In this document: piece after piece, positions 25,453 to 38,800 of the stretch | How positions within the stretch are numbered: position 1 is the first letter of the stretch | Layout: every line of letters starts with the position of its first letter | NCBI RefSeq assembly: GCF_021155765.1 | Contig: NC_060112.1 | Coordinates: forward strand, 11,532,001-11,596,000 | Direction: 5' to 3' | DNA length: 64,000 bases | DNA from: Diprion similis | Taxonomy: Eukaryota; Arthropoda; Insecta; Hymenoptera; Diprionidae | Position numbers and translations under genes: made by a program | Notes under the pieces: model-generated | Databases searched by the model: none | The model's input: the letters and a program-made list of their open reading frames with translations, nothing else | Told to the model about the DNA's origin: nothing

Positions 25453-26362
25453 AGTAACGGTGGACTCGGGAAAAACCATTGAAACCGCTTATACCACTAC
25501 TCAAGCAAGAAACACAAATGTGGTTTCCCGGAAGAGAGTTAGAAAATCGCCAAGTTTATTTTTATCGGCTTGTGTCTAAGCAGTGTGTTTCTTCTTTATC
25601 TTTCTGGGATGTGGTCAACGCATCCGTCTACGGATCACATTTTATAAGATTAAAATTTTATTCCAACATGAAACTCAGGATGTTTTGTGATTCTCAAATA
25701 TCGTTTGGCATGAATTCTCGTCGTTTCCAAGTTCATCTGCGTCCCCAAAACAATAGAAGAAACAGACGTTTCGTCGTGGGACCAACCCTGAGCAATGTTC
25801 GGAATGAAAAAACAAATTACACATAATTTCTCGTGCATTCAATGAAAGGATGGAATTCACAAAAGATTGAAGATCTTCAAGTCGAAAACATTTGCACTAA
25901 TAAAATTGGACTTGATCTCGTATAGAAATGTCAGTTTTCATCGTCTTCGGAAGTTTCAGTAAATTTCAGGAATGATGCGAGAATGAAAACTTATCGATTT
26001 CCCATGGAATGCTTTACGCAGGTACAAATGTAGGTATAATAGGCTAGGAGAAAATAGTTGAATAAAAAACCACCATTCAATCTATAATTTGCTACACTAG
26101 ATTTTCACCGCACCTGACCAATCCGGAAAAGTTGAGCCAAGTGCTTATCAGGTCCCCAATAATTCGCGATCCGCAAGCTTAAGAAAAATGTTCCGAAATT
26201 TCTTCGGGCACCTGACGTGATCAACACACCTCTCGATCATTAGCTTCGCTAATTCGTAGCTATTTCTTGCTGCACTCGGTAGCTCAATATCGCGGAGAGG
26301 GAAGGGTTCATTTCCCGAGAGAAAGAAAGGGCTCCCGTAACACTACGCGATTTAACGAAACG

Positions 26363-26940
26363 GAAACAAAGAATACTAAATTCACTATTCGCGATGACTC
26401 AAAACTGACAGGTGAATCAAGGCGCTATTCGCCACAACGGAAATCCTCATAATTACGCGCTAATTGCGATACTCTGAACGCCGAAAAAAAACAACGAAAA
26501 CTAATGAATATAAATTTTTTTGGAAACAATAACAGACTTCACGCGTTTTCGCGAAACTCGAACTACGGCCACCAAGCACGAACATCGGCAGACCATCACG
26601 AACTCCTTCGTATTTCGATATCTGGTGAAAATCAGCAACTTCAAAATAAATTTGCTTCTGTGAAGTAAAGACTGTCAACATCTACACTAGCTAATAGTCG
26701 TCTTTTCGTTTGACTTGGCCGATCCTCTGCTGACGATCCTCTGCTTGGCGTTACATCTACTCGAAAACGAAAGAAACGAAAAACCTGTAGTTTATTGTGC
26801 ACCAAGGGAGCGAAAAGGTTGCTCCCGTGGCGCACACTATTTCTGTTTCATACATGCATGGAAACGCCAATTTCGCTACCATGTCGGCAAGTAGGGAATT
26901 TAGTCTATTCCCTATACAAACACTCGATACTCATTGAGTT
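26363..26940. other. spacer before dead PVF copy
   Basis: No gene recognised. Homology with unit 1 has ended. The region where exon 3 of the dead copy would be expected contains no CxCxC coding sequence. A decamer (gatcctctgc) is repeated near 26,723-26,745. Confidence 0.4.
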
Positions 26941-26962
26941 TTGAAAATTCATTTATACTCAC

Positions 26963-28190
26963 TTGCACCTCTGATGTTCTTCAACTTTCACGGCAGCGCA
27001 CATTCTTCCTGGTTACATGCTACTTCTGTCGTCATCGTGATTTCGCATATTCACGTCTTTCTTTTTCTTGGCTTACAGGATAAGCCAGTGCGACAGATGC
27101 CATCGCATTGTTTCGCACGGAAACCTTTGATGAAATGAACCGATACCTTGTCATGGGTTTCGAAATCATTGAGTCGATCGTGGGGTTTGCATAGGTGCTG
27201 TTCTCACGGTTTGTCCTAAATCACGACTACACGAGCGACAACCTGGAGAGAGAAAAATTGAAACCTCAAGGGCATAAGCCTTCCCCCTGCCCCTATCATA
27301 GGATCATTTATTAATTAAACAGCTCTTTCTGATATTTCAAGTGAGATTGTAGTGGTAGTTATCGCTGATAATTTTCGCGCACACGGCGAGTTCCATAAAG
27401 CATTCAGAAGACGTTCAGAAAGCTTGGAAGAATTACTAACTCTGATGGCTTGTAATATTAATACTGTACACTTGAAATCGTGAACGAAATAGGATTTGTT
27501 AAAAAAAAAAAGAAAATGTCATTCGATTTGCGGTTCACTTTTTTCGAGGACCCATCGATTTTACACAAATGTCTCGTAACTGTTAATTTTACTACACAAA
27601 ATCAACCGGCATCAAAATATTGTATAACACGAATTGTGAATCATCCGACACACAGTAGCCCTGTAAAAAAATATTCTGAATGGGTCAACAATTTACATGT
27701 ATTAACTATTTCGCGGAAAAAATGCCATTACAATTCATGGAGCTCATTACAATTCATGGAGCTGCTTTATCCGCCTGTTGTAACATTTTCCCAGAAAGGG
27801 ACCCACACGTACAGATTACTCATACTAAAAAAGTTTTTTTTTGTATTATAGATTCACTCTGAATAGGAAGATTTTGTGTAGAACAATTTTGTGAAACGTA
27901 ATTTTCCTGTGATAATATTTTTAGTATCGTTTCGTCCGGAATGGTTTTGTGTAGAATAATTTTGTTTTAAATCATTCTGTGTAAGATCAGTTTGGGTAGA
28001 ATAATTTTGTTTAAAACCGAATTGTGTAAGAACAGTGCATACTCGCTGTTTTCCAATTTTTATCGGGATCGAAATTGTAGAACTTACCAATCGTTTCATG
28101 CTAGTGGGACTGAGACTGGATTTCTCCACTTTGGATGATTGTCAGTACCAGAATAAAAATGCAAAAACCAAAAGAACCAATCAAGTTCAT
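26963..28190 (-). pseudogene. PDGF/VEGF-like growth factor, degenerate copy 3
   Basis: Exon 1 (28,190-28,088) aligns codon for codon with copies 1 and 2, including the signal peptide, but codon 30 is TAG (28,103-28,101), one substitution from the AAG of the intact copies. Exon 2 (27,242-26,963) keeps the 280-nt length and both splice sites. However, compensating indels shift the middle frame, and in-frame stops appear (for example TGA at 27,168-27,166). The ends of the domain (a cysteine-rich start, and VKVEEH before the last cysteine) are still readable. The TGC and TGT codons for the cysteines at 52 and 89 remain in the shifted frame. No exon 3 was found. The proximal upstream flank (to about 28,500) is also homologous to the intact copies, so this is an older duplicate and not a retrocopy. 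Confidence 0.8.
27738..27775. repeat. 19-bp tandem duplication
   Basis: The 19-mer attacaattcatggagctc-type segment occurs twice in direct succession inside intron 1 of the dead PVF copy. Confidence 0.6.
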
Positions 28191-28570
28191 GATTTGTGCT
28201 GGGTGATCCGACTGCGCTTTGACTCTAACGTAAAATCGTCGAGCTCTGAGCTCGCTTCTATTTATACCGGACCGTTTCATTAACTAACTATCTCTCGCAT
28301 TTTTAGACCGCTTTTACCACTATCTACTTGAGACATACAAATGTGGTCACCAAGAGAACAGTTTTATAATTGCGACGTTTGTCTGTATCCGCTATTTTCC
28401 AAGCAGTATATTTCTGCTTTGTCCTTCTCGGATGTGGTCAACGTATCCGTCTACTATACTTCATAAAATCAAAACTTCATTTCAATAAAACTCGAGCTGT
28501 CGTTGAATCGGAAGAAACTCAAATCGCAGCCGAGAACGATGTATTTCTTTTATGTCTAATTAAATAATTG

Positions 28571-29747
28571 TGGTTTTTTAAATTCTCAAATATCGTAAAA
28601 CATTCATCTTTGCAAATTGAAAGTCTTACAAACTACCCAAATTTTTCGGAATTTCTCAAGAATTCAAAATAATGGCGGAATGTAAGTAACATTGAACATT
28701 TTTTAACGCAAAAGTATTTTCCATGTGTCTTGCGGAGATGCAGTGAATCCAAGTCGTGGATTTCGGAAACTCGTATGGGATTACACCATCAAACACATCT
28801 GTAGTTGAATGAATTTTCGTAAATGTGTAATACAAATTAGAGAAACTGATTGCGTTATTAATAAAGACATGCTCCGAGTTGAAACCATTCCAGTACAAAC
28901 GGATCGGCAACATTAACCCAAGACTCAAGAAAACAGTCTTGTTTCAATCTTCAAACTAGAAACACGTATCGCTAAAAGCCTTTTTGTCCGATTTATTTTT
29001 TCCGTGCATTTAGTCCGTTCCTTTTCGCTCACGACGCCACATTTATTTTGTAACTTTCATTATCATCGGCTTGACACTCTGGGATTCTGATGTTCAATGG
29101 ATTTTGTGCCCATTGACCGTGAACCGCGTCAGGTTGTAATCCGAATCGTTATAGCTGTTCATCTATCCCTCAATCCACCGCGCAAATTTTTATCATAAAT
29201 TCACCCCGCAAGTTGCACCCCACGCTGAAATTTCCGTACCCTGCAGTTTTAATAAGTTTTCATCCCAAGGGAATTGTCGTCATGCCCTTTCTCCTGTTTT
29301 CCTCTCTACGGGTGTGCCTAACGAATTTTTCATCCCTTGTTGCAGATCCTGGGTTCTTCACGGTCAGGAAACTCTACAGGAACGGAAGTCAGCGCGCCGT
29401 TGACTCATTAAAGAGAAAAGAGCGAAACGAGGGAAGAACCTGGTGGGAAGTAATGGAGTTGCTTAGTATGACAATGCGAGTGGCTGCCTGACGGATAGCT
29501 GTGCCTACGAAGATCTCTAATTAACAAAACATGCATTGGTACGATTGAAGGGCTTGGAGAAATATCAGTGCCGATGACGTGAATGAAGAGAATTTGGTCG
29601 GTGAATCGTGGAATCGGATGTGCGCGTAAACAGGAAAATAAACTAAACAAGTCTACTTCTCAAGTGTTCGTATGTTAATCGATCGCTGTGTCTAAATATT
29701 TAATATACACACCCACTTTACCGGTTAAAATAAAAAAAACGAGCAAA
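28571..29747. other. spacer with a dispersed repeat; upstream of the scaffold gene
   Basis: AT-rich to about 29.0 kb. From about 29,108 to 29,250 it matches 46,158-46,296, a dispersed repeat listed separately. The remainder, up to the ATG at 29,748, probably contains the 5' UTR or promoter of the downstream gene. An acceptor-like site near 29,345 precedes a 48-codon frame ending in TGA that I could not attach to any gene. Confidence 0.4.
29108..29250 (+). repeat. dispersed repeat, copy A
   Basis: About 140 bp align in the same orientation with 46,158-46,296. Shared blocks include attgaccgtgaaccgc, ttgtaatccgaat, cgcaagttgca and cccacgct-aaatttccgta. Estimated by eye at roughly three-quarters identical or better. 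The family is unknown. Confidence 0.7.
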
Positions 29748-29897
29748 ATGTTCGGAACAAAGTTCCGTTCGTGGATGGAAGCTCACATAGTGCGACCGAG
29801 GAAGAAGAAGGATCGGAAAAAGGGAGAAAAGGGTTTCGACTCAAACTGCAATTCACCAAGCAGCCATAGTGGCAACAGATCCCCAGCTCTACATCAG
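29748..29897 (+). CDS. scaffold gene, coding exon 1
   Basis: ATG at 29,748 is preceded by cgagcaaa, a good insect start context. The exon encodes 50 residues: MFGTKFRSW, then a lysine/arginine cluster (RPRKKKDRKKGEK), then a serine/asparagine stretch. It ends in CAG before gtgaat in phase 0, matching the next exon. Upstream in-frame codons exist but have no ATG, so this is the first usable start of this transcript. Confidence 0.7.
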
Positions 29898-32800
29898 GTG
29901 AATAAAATTTCATCACATGCATGACTCGCTTTACTGTCGCAAAAAACTGTTTTCTAATAACCTGCATCAGGACCAAACCAAAAAGGTTTCCGTCCCATCA
30001 ACCAAATGTCAAGAAAGGGTTGTGATAAGATTGTGGCAAGTCTCTCCCTGCGCAAAATCAAAGGTTGTTTTTGCCACCATGAAAGGATCGTTGCTGTGCC
30101 TTATGTTTCTTGCTCAGCAATTTTTTTCCCTTGCAATCTTGGAGTATAATATAATATGGTGCAACGTTGGGTGGCAGCCATCCTTTGGTTATCTCGTTGC
30201 AAATGAGCTATTCATGATATTCGTACGGTTGAATGGAATCTTTTGATTGCCCCAGATCACAGGGATCGTTGGAACCAGCGAAGGATGTCTTTATGTACGG
30301 GACTGTGTCTGCGGGGGAGAGCTGAGTAGAGAATTTGTTGAAGGATTATCTTTCCGTTGCTTGCTCACGGTTTCAGGAACCTAACTTTGTACCCGCATTT
30401 CTGCGCCATTCGCCGACAGTCGGCAATTAAATTAGACCCACTGCTAACCCGCCATTTGCATTTCTCAAAATTATATGAAACGGCTGTATACGTACATCAT
30501 CTTGCCCGTTTCCTCAACGTGACAAGATTTTACGCAAGAAATTACGAGAAGACACAGCAGCTCAAGCCGGTGTTCTCAAACTTATTCTCACGGGTTGTTG
30601 TTCAATGTTGTCAAAAGTATATCTACAAGCATAACAATTTCTCTCGCATGCCTGCTGCCACTTCTTTCGCATTATCGAAGCTTGCAAAATCTGGTAATGA
30701 AACAAAGAATAATAGAAAAGAATGCAAGGAAAAAGCACTGGAATCCTGCAGTAAATATCATTTCTCTTCGTTATGCATTCCAACGTGAATTATCTCCATA
30801 ATTCCCATGCAATTACAGTACAAGTGAGACATACTTGGCTCTAATTAAACTTGGCCATCACCGCTATGACAAGGGGGATGTGTATTGTAGAATCGTATTC
30901 AACTATTTCCGTATTTGAAAATTTATACTGCAGTGGACACAGGAGAATAGAATTGATGCTTTTCAGTAACTGAAGATACCTGTAACTTTCAAATCGTGCA
31001 CATCGCAAGTAAAATTCCGGTTTACACTTCTATGGCCATAATTTCATGTCAATTTAACGTTATCCAATGTCACTCTGACAACATATGATGCCAAATTTTT
31101 TAAATAACCACAATAATTGTTCTATAGTAGTTCATACAAGCCAATTTGAACACCACATCTTTTACAGTAACAGTTTTCAGTGGGGTGAAAAAATCTGGTC
31201 TCAAAATTGGAGTTGTCAATGAAGTGAAATAGAGTTTGATGTTCCATGCGCTAAGGTACATCATATGTTTATTCTCCAGTTCCGTATAAACTTTCTTCCA
31301 TTCCAATTGAAATTAAAGTACAAAGTGCGAACACTGCAGAACATGATTTTCGCCATCACAAGACTACAAATGTAGAGCAAAGTTGTAGTTAGAAGATAAT
31401 TGGGCATGACCCCAACCGGGATACGATTCCCAGAGGAATAGTGCTCTCGTTTGTTCTTCGGTAACTGCCAGCCGCAGTGAAGCCAAACTGAGTGCCATCT
31501 GGTTCCAGCCAGTAGCTAGCAGAAAACGGAACGTATCCGCAGCGTTGGTCTCGCGTGGCTCCGCCGCGATTTCGTAAGCTTCGTTAGTCTCTTGAAAACT
31601 CACCAGCCGAGTAGGTATAACAGGGTCCGGAATCAGTCCGGTAGACCGGCAATAAAGAGTTGGGGTTAAGGAGGGCAGGCAGTTATTTTCGCGCGTCGTT
31701 CCTCGGATTGTTTTACTGGACCAACTAATCCATCTCCAGTCGTGCCATAGGATGCTCTGTGTGTGATACTCGTCCAGAGGCTGTAAGCTGTTCCTCAAAT
31801 TGTGTGCAGGGGCTAACTTGGGGGAAGTTGGAACGCGCATAGCATTCCTTAGGCAAGTCTCCCCTCGAAGAAGATCCCCCGCCATCGCCCCCATCACCCC
31901 CGCAACCACCTACCTTCGTCTCATACCCTTCATCTCTTCCTCGACGAGCCACCAACAGCCCGCTTAATTAGGGATCTCCTCCGCTTTGCCAACTTCAAGA
32001 GGTCCACACCGACGTCGACGAGGATGCGGAGAGCGGCTTACTTCGGTGATTTCATCCCCTGCATGTACAATATACACTATATATATATATACACCTATAC
32101 ACGTACCTACCTGCGCACGGAAGTCTCGACGTCTTTCAAGGGTCGACGGATACTGCACCCGTCATTAATGATGCAGCCGGCACAGTTTCCAACTTTAAAA
32201 GTACTTGTGAATGGAAGTGATCGCACGTTCCGTACGTCGTAGCGACGAAGGACTCATAGCGAGAAGAATTATTACTGCCATTTTTGTGTATGTGTCATAT
32301 TTCATCTCGGATGTGCCTAATGCAAACTGATCTTCATCCCTTGCTTGACATCCCGAAGTGGAAGCTCAAGTATAATAGCTGTATCATTCGGTGCGTCGAT
32401 GTTCCGGCTACTTTATAATAGCCATCGATGTATTGCCACTTTCCGAAGGTTTGGTCATTCTTGTAGTCGAGATGATTTCCAATTCCACCATGCAAAGAAC
32501 GGAGTCCAAATAAACGTCACTAAGAGTGTGAATGTTCTCCAAACTTACGTTCATGAGTCTGATAAACGACCTGATCCAGTCAATCTTCTTCTGTTACTGT
32601 GCTACAACAATTTTCATCTACTTCACGTACAATGACTGCTACATTCAGTTTGTTCGCGTAAAGAAGCAATGGACCCATCGAAGGTTGCAAGGCACGCGCT
32701 TTTTATTCCTCCCCCATTGAACCTGTCCGCCTCTCTGTAATTATCGATGCTGTAGCTCTCGATTATTCGCAGCCGTCGTCTGGCTTGACAATTAAAAAGT

Positions 32801-35800
32801 CTGGAACTGCAGCGTTTTCCTCCCTCGCTTTTGCCGCAACTGCATCCAATACAGGCCGATCAGTCGGACCAGACTTTTACTCGACTACTTGAATATCTGG
32901 CACGAGCTGCACTTTTCGCGCTCTGTTTAGCTCACTTCTATCGCCAGATTTCAGCCCAGTTCCATACTCTTGTAGTTGAGGCACCGCCGAGTTACTTCAC
33001 GAGAAGGTGCTTCGCTCTTTGAGGAACCTCCAGCCGCACCAATCGAACCCTTCTGACCTCCACTGCCCATCTTCTTCCAGGTTCATCCGGCAGAAGCGCC
33101 GTCGAAGAACCTCGATACGATTCATCTGCACGCCTCAGCGTACACGACGGTCACGACGTCGTCTGGGACGTCGGCTGGAACTGGGAGCGTCCATCTATCG
33201 TCGCCTGAGAGCGCCTATAGCACGGGTTACTCGACAGACGGGACTTCGCCCGGGGCTAGTTACCCCCCGGAATATTACATCAACATCAGGACGGGGACCC
33301 ATTATTTCCAGAGTAGCAAGGGTGGCGACAAAAAGGTCGGTGAGGAACCTCCCGTCCCCCCGACCGACAGGGGAAACGACCAGAAATTGATCCGACTCAC
33401 CAACGGAATGGAGTCCAATACCAGGGTCAACCCCAAGGAGTTTAGGGATGCCAGGACCAGCACCCCGAACAAGGTGAGTGACGTTTCTTAAATCAGATGC
33501 GAACAAATATTCCGAGGGTGGAAAGGATTTCGAGTTCATTGAATGCGTGTGCACGAGTATATGCTAGTTTATTTATCGATTTGACAGTTTTCGTTTAATG
33601 ATAAATTTTTCTTTGTAATACTGTAATACTACAATTTTTTTCACAGCAAAAAACGTGATCATTTCACTGAAGCAAAAAATAAAAAACAATAATTCACCCT
33701 GGTTATGAATTTTTTGACAACTCGTATTTTTTTTTTTTTTCGTTTTGTCTTTCAATTTTTGAATGATCTATCATTTGATTCGAAGGTTATTTATTTTTCA
33801 GATTAAATATAAACTGTACGTTATTTGAAATTCGGATATCTTGTAGAAAAATATATATGAAGTCAAATTTGGTAATATCAGTTTTAATTACAATAGCAAA
33901 GTTTCTCTATAATAATTTTTCCATTCCTCTTAGCACAACCGACACTGTTGAGTATATTTGACGTTATTAAAATTGAAATCGCGTTTTAAACAGCATTCGA
34001 ATTTCATTGCCTTGTTTCGATATTTGAAGGATATTTTGCATGTGAGGTCTAAGATCTTAATTTGGAAATTACCATTATTCAAACATAGAGGCATTGGAAA
34101 ATAAATTAGAAATGCAAAGTTCACGTGAAATCGGTTCTCATTGGACGTTTAACAATGAGAATAAAATTGCCAGTAGAATTGTAAATGAGAAAGGATTTTC
34201 AAATGAATATATTACAATCGAATCAGAAATGAAATGTAAAATAATACATGAAAAAACGGTATGAACGTTCTGTCGAGCTTTCTTCGCAACTTCCTGCAAC
34301 CCAGAAAGTGAGGAATACTTGATTTTTTTTTCTTTTCACGAGGACACATTACCGCTGGACGAATGAACGCTTTGCGATTTTTATGATAGATTGCACGTTA
34401 TACTCGCATTATATACTGCAAGCTACGAAATTTGAGCCTCTCGAGTCGAACGATCACAGAGCCAGTAAGTTGACACGCGGTTCCACGAGGCTCAAGAGAG
34501 CAGAAATATAAAAGCTGGAGGGGCGAGAATCGGCTTTGAATATATCGCAAAGTCACCCTCTGCACTCGAGCAAACTACGCCACGCGAGCAATTTGTGCCA
34601 CGTTAAAAAACGGGGACGAATACCTTGTGTACATGGGGCATTCCAAGTCAACTCGGTAGATGATTAATCACATTTCTTATTTTTACCAAGGATTTCTTTT
34701 GTGATAGTCTAACTCCCGAAGACCGTTCAGTGTTTTTTGTCTCTTATTTTCTTTTATTTTGGGTTAAAAAAATTGGATGAAGGTGTGCTCATCCCTGAAA
34801 AATTCACATTAGAGTTTTAAAATGAAAACTTATTTATCCATCATTTATTATTTTTATTTTTTTCTAAATCACAAACGAAAAAATAAAAAGTGTTGTGTTT
34901 AATTGTTTGCTGGTCATTGATGTGGAATATACCATATAAGCAGTACAGCGGGTGCGTTTGCAAATGAGGATAGTATTAAAATTTCGGGAGCCTGGGTATC
35001 TTTGTTGGAGTATAATGGAAGCAAAATATTCACGTACTTTTTTGAACACAGAAATCCACTCGAGGGGCAAGTTGGTATACGCTAGCTAAGGCGATTAATG
35101 ACGCCAGTGAAGCTAATCGTGTGTTTCGCGGGACGAGATCAACTTCAAGAATTGTTTTCTCCTCTTCTTTTTACCACGAGGAAAACCACGAGGGTATATA
35201 AAAACACGAAGCGAAATGATGAAAATCGATCCGAGGCTTACATCGTTTAAAGCAGATATCTCATGGGAAACTTTTGGCCATGGTGTTTATTGTGCTTTAC
35301 ATCGAACTACGCATCTCTGTAACTCATGTCGACGATTATTGGTGTGATATGTTTTGCATATAGAACGGAGTGCAATGAAACATCTGTTTTGTCACGAATC
35401 TACGGTTGTATCCGATCGTTCGTCATTTTTCAATTTGCAAAAAACTAATTTCCATACTCCGCGAGGCGAAACAACTCGTTATACCTCTGACCGTTTACCT
35501 AGGTATTTGTTTTTATTTATCTTCTTCTTTTTGCCTCGCGGTATTCGATAATTGCTATTTTCCAATGAATAGCGTGAAATTGGCTTGTGGTTTTGTTTAA
35601 AATAAAATTCGCAATTCTTAAAACACCGCTCCAATTCGAAAGTTTACCGACCCATTCAGTAATTTGTTGGCTATAATTTACGCTGCGAAAATTCAATTTC
35701 GATAAACAGAATCCATCCATTGCCCTGCATTATCGTTTCCATTATTCCCCGATTTTTATAAACAAATATCATCCGCTTCGAGGATCCGAAGTATGAGCGG

Positions 35801-38800
35801 GCCTGAAACAATATGACGGAATCTAATTTGCGATACTATTATTATTATTATTTTTGGTATATCTATTTCATATGTATGTCAATAAATTGATGTTAAGTCT
35901 TTATTCAAGTAAAAATAAAAAAAATCGCTGATTGAACATATAACCAACGTGACCCGTTCCACTAAAATCTTGTCTCTTGGTGGCTAAATCAAATTCTTAA
36001 CGTTCGTATCCAATTTCCAGAACCCCGAAAATAACGTCTCGCAAACGAACCACGCGGCGGTCCAGCGACAACAGCAGCCTGTCCAGCAGAAGCTCCCAGC
36101 TCACAGAAGGACCGAGTCCTGCTCTGTGGACGCATTGCGGATTTCGAATTTCCTCCCGGTTCCGACGTCCATGCCCCCGCCGCTGATCCCCTCGCCGCCG
36201 CTCCAGTCCCCCAGACAGCGTTCCCGCATCCGGACGAACCCGTGGCTCTCGGCCAATTCCTCAGGCTCGAGTACAACGGGGGTTAAATCCCGACTCACCA
36301 TTGACGAATCGAGCAGTAGCTCGGGTCTGAAGCTGACGGAATCTTCGGGCAGCGCAAGCGACGTGAACGTGAACATCAACGTCGTGAGGAATTCCGAATT
36401 TCGACCTGGGAGTCTCAGCGCCGGTCGTAGTCCGTAAGTTCAGCTGCACTTGTCGCCTGAGAAGATCGATGGACTCACGGTGTGGATCGAAAATTTGAAA
36501 GAGAGGGAAAAAGTCCGTTAAACACACTTCCAGTCACGTTATTTACGCCGGTGATAGGGAACACGGATTAAACAACATCTCTGCTGTATCGTAGAAATGT
36601 GTCTGAGATGATTCGGTTGCCATAAACTAAGATAATAACAATTTGAGACGAAGGTTTTATAATTACGACCTTCGATATGATTGAACTCTGGTGTTTTTGA
36701 TTGGATTCTAATGTTTCTAGACTCATTTTTTTCCCTCATTAGATCCTCACAAATCGTCTGAACAATTTTTGAAAAATTCTGCTTGCGATTATGAACATAT
36801 TCTCTTGTACCGTGCTAACAAAAATATATTTTTATCCACTCCGGAGATAACTACTTATTAAAAAAATTTCGAATGATCTCTGCAGATCTTTGCGGTTAAA
36901 ATAATGAGCCTATAAACATTGTAATCGCATAAAATACGCCAGAGTTCAGTAATTTTAAACGCTGTACTTATAACACCTTTTTTCAAATTGTCGATACCTT
37001 ACGTTGTTCGCATTTAGTCAGATTCATTTCTATGAAACGGGCAAAAATATTGCTTCATTCGTGTTCACTGAATTATTTTTAGACTTTTTAAATACTTTTT
37101 TCTCTTCTCCTAACTTTTGGTACAGACTGTGGGTTGCATTCATCCTTAATTTTAATGCAAACGCTTGGGGTCCCAGAATCGATGCGCGAATTTACCTCTT
37201 TTTCAGCTCGCTCGCCCTTTTTTTACGCGTAGGCAGGGGAAGCTACGCTTAGACGTTTAATTCAACGGTGCTGAATCTCCTGCTCCATTGATTTTCAGTG
37301 AATACATTTCGGTCAGTTGTATTATTCATTGCGTTGGTACTGCGGGCATCAAGTCCTGAACTACGGGTAGAATGAAAGAAGAGGATTTTACCGCTTCCCC
37401 TAAATTTCATCGGGCAAAACGCTCCGTATATTTAGTATAATTTTCGTATATGACGCACGCAATACAAACTTTTGTCTAGGCTTTAACGCTTGTGATAAGA
37501 TAAAAATGTCTTTCCTTGTTTTGTGAGACTTAAACCGGTTTGAGATTAAAATTCATGAAATAGAAATCCAATATAGTGGGTCCAATTTACCATTTTAATT
37601 ATCTCTGGGCATACGAATGATTTTTTTCCCAAGAAAGAAAAAATGAATCACTGATGATCGCGGTTTTTCTGGGTAGTTTCGAAACTGGCTGAAAGATATT
37701 TCTGAGAATCTCTAACAAATTGAAAAATACAGTTACGGAAAAAAAGAGAAAATAATAAAGAACGATTCACTGAAGCGGTGTGGAAATGACAATTTCTTAA
37801 CGAGGAAACTTTCTTCCACTTATTTCACGATTATTATAAACCACAGGATAACCTTTACGAGCAAACTTTGTATATTATATACAACATCCAAGAAAAAGTT
37901 GCGACAAGGCTTAAATATACTTTTCAGCCTTGAGACAGCAACTTTTGACTAAGAAGGAGAGTGAAAATTCTGCTGAAACTTTTAGGATGGTTTCTTTGGC
38001 TCAAAATACAGAGTTTCTGGTGTGTAGTTCCATCCATTGAGCTTTTCTTCGCCCCGGTTAAAATTCATTAAACTAACAGTTTGCATTGTTACGAACATTC
38101 CGAGATTGTATCAGCTTGGTCAAAAGCAAGGAACGAAAGGAAAATCCTGTCTGGTTATAAAAAGGGACTAAGCAAAATTCGTGGAGATGAATACGTCCAA
38201 AAAAAAAGAAGTCTATAAGAAATTCTCTTATTTTTCAAGGATCAATCAAAACTGGAGGATCTCACCGCGGATGGAGATTCGTTCCAAGGTTCCGATCCCG
38301 GTGGCACGCTGCAGCAGCAGCTCGTCGGGTTCGTCGTTGACGCGAAGCGTGCGTTCGTCGGAGGACGACATAACGCTCAACGAGATGATGGGTAAATACG
38401 ACGAGAGTTACGTGTACGAGAAGGAGACGGATATCCTGTCGGACAGCGACCCGACGGACTGCGAGGACTACGTCGATTCATTGTCAGACATCGACACGGG
38501 CCAGGACGGCGGCGACGAGAACGAGCCCTTTGAGAACGACGACTTCGACTTCATCGACAACGGGTCGATCCTCGAGCTCGACAAGCTGGATTCGTACGCT
38601 GGCTTCCGGAACACAGGCCACTGCACGTACTTCACCTTCAGCAGCGAGCTCAGCCGGAAGGGAACGCGGCTGCGGGAGTCGTTCCTGCGACGAAGGACGA
38701 AGGATGAGAGCAGCTCGCACAGATCGAGCGTGAGAAGCGGATCGAGGCGGCAAAGCACGAGGGGAAGAAAGGCGGACGAGAAGCCGTCGGACAAGCGGAA

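Larger units (their letters stand above)
20530..26362. repeat. tandem segmental duplication, unit 2
   Basis: Direct repeat of 13,611-19,447. It holds PVF-like gene copy 2. Differences from unit 1 are concentrated in the first ~650 bp, around exon 1, and above all in exon 2 of the growth-factor gene. Introns and the region 21.19-22.5 kb are nearly identical. Confidence 0.9.

Noticed and set aside
31364..31909. 181-codon minus-strand open frame
   Set aside because: Lies in an intron of the scaffold gene in a GC-richer patch. No motif, no repeat structure, no paired splice evidence.
34500..34640. TATA-containing, GC-richer patch resembling a promoter inside scaffold intron 2
   Set aside because: No open frame or splice-supported exon follows within a reasonable distance.
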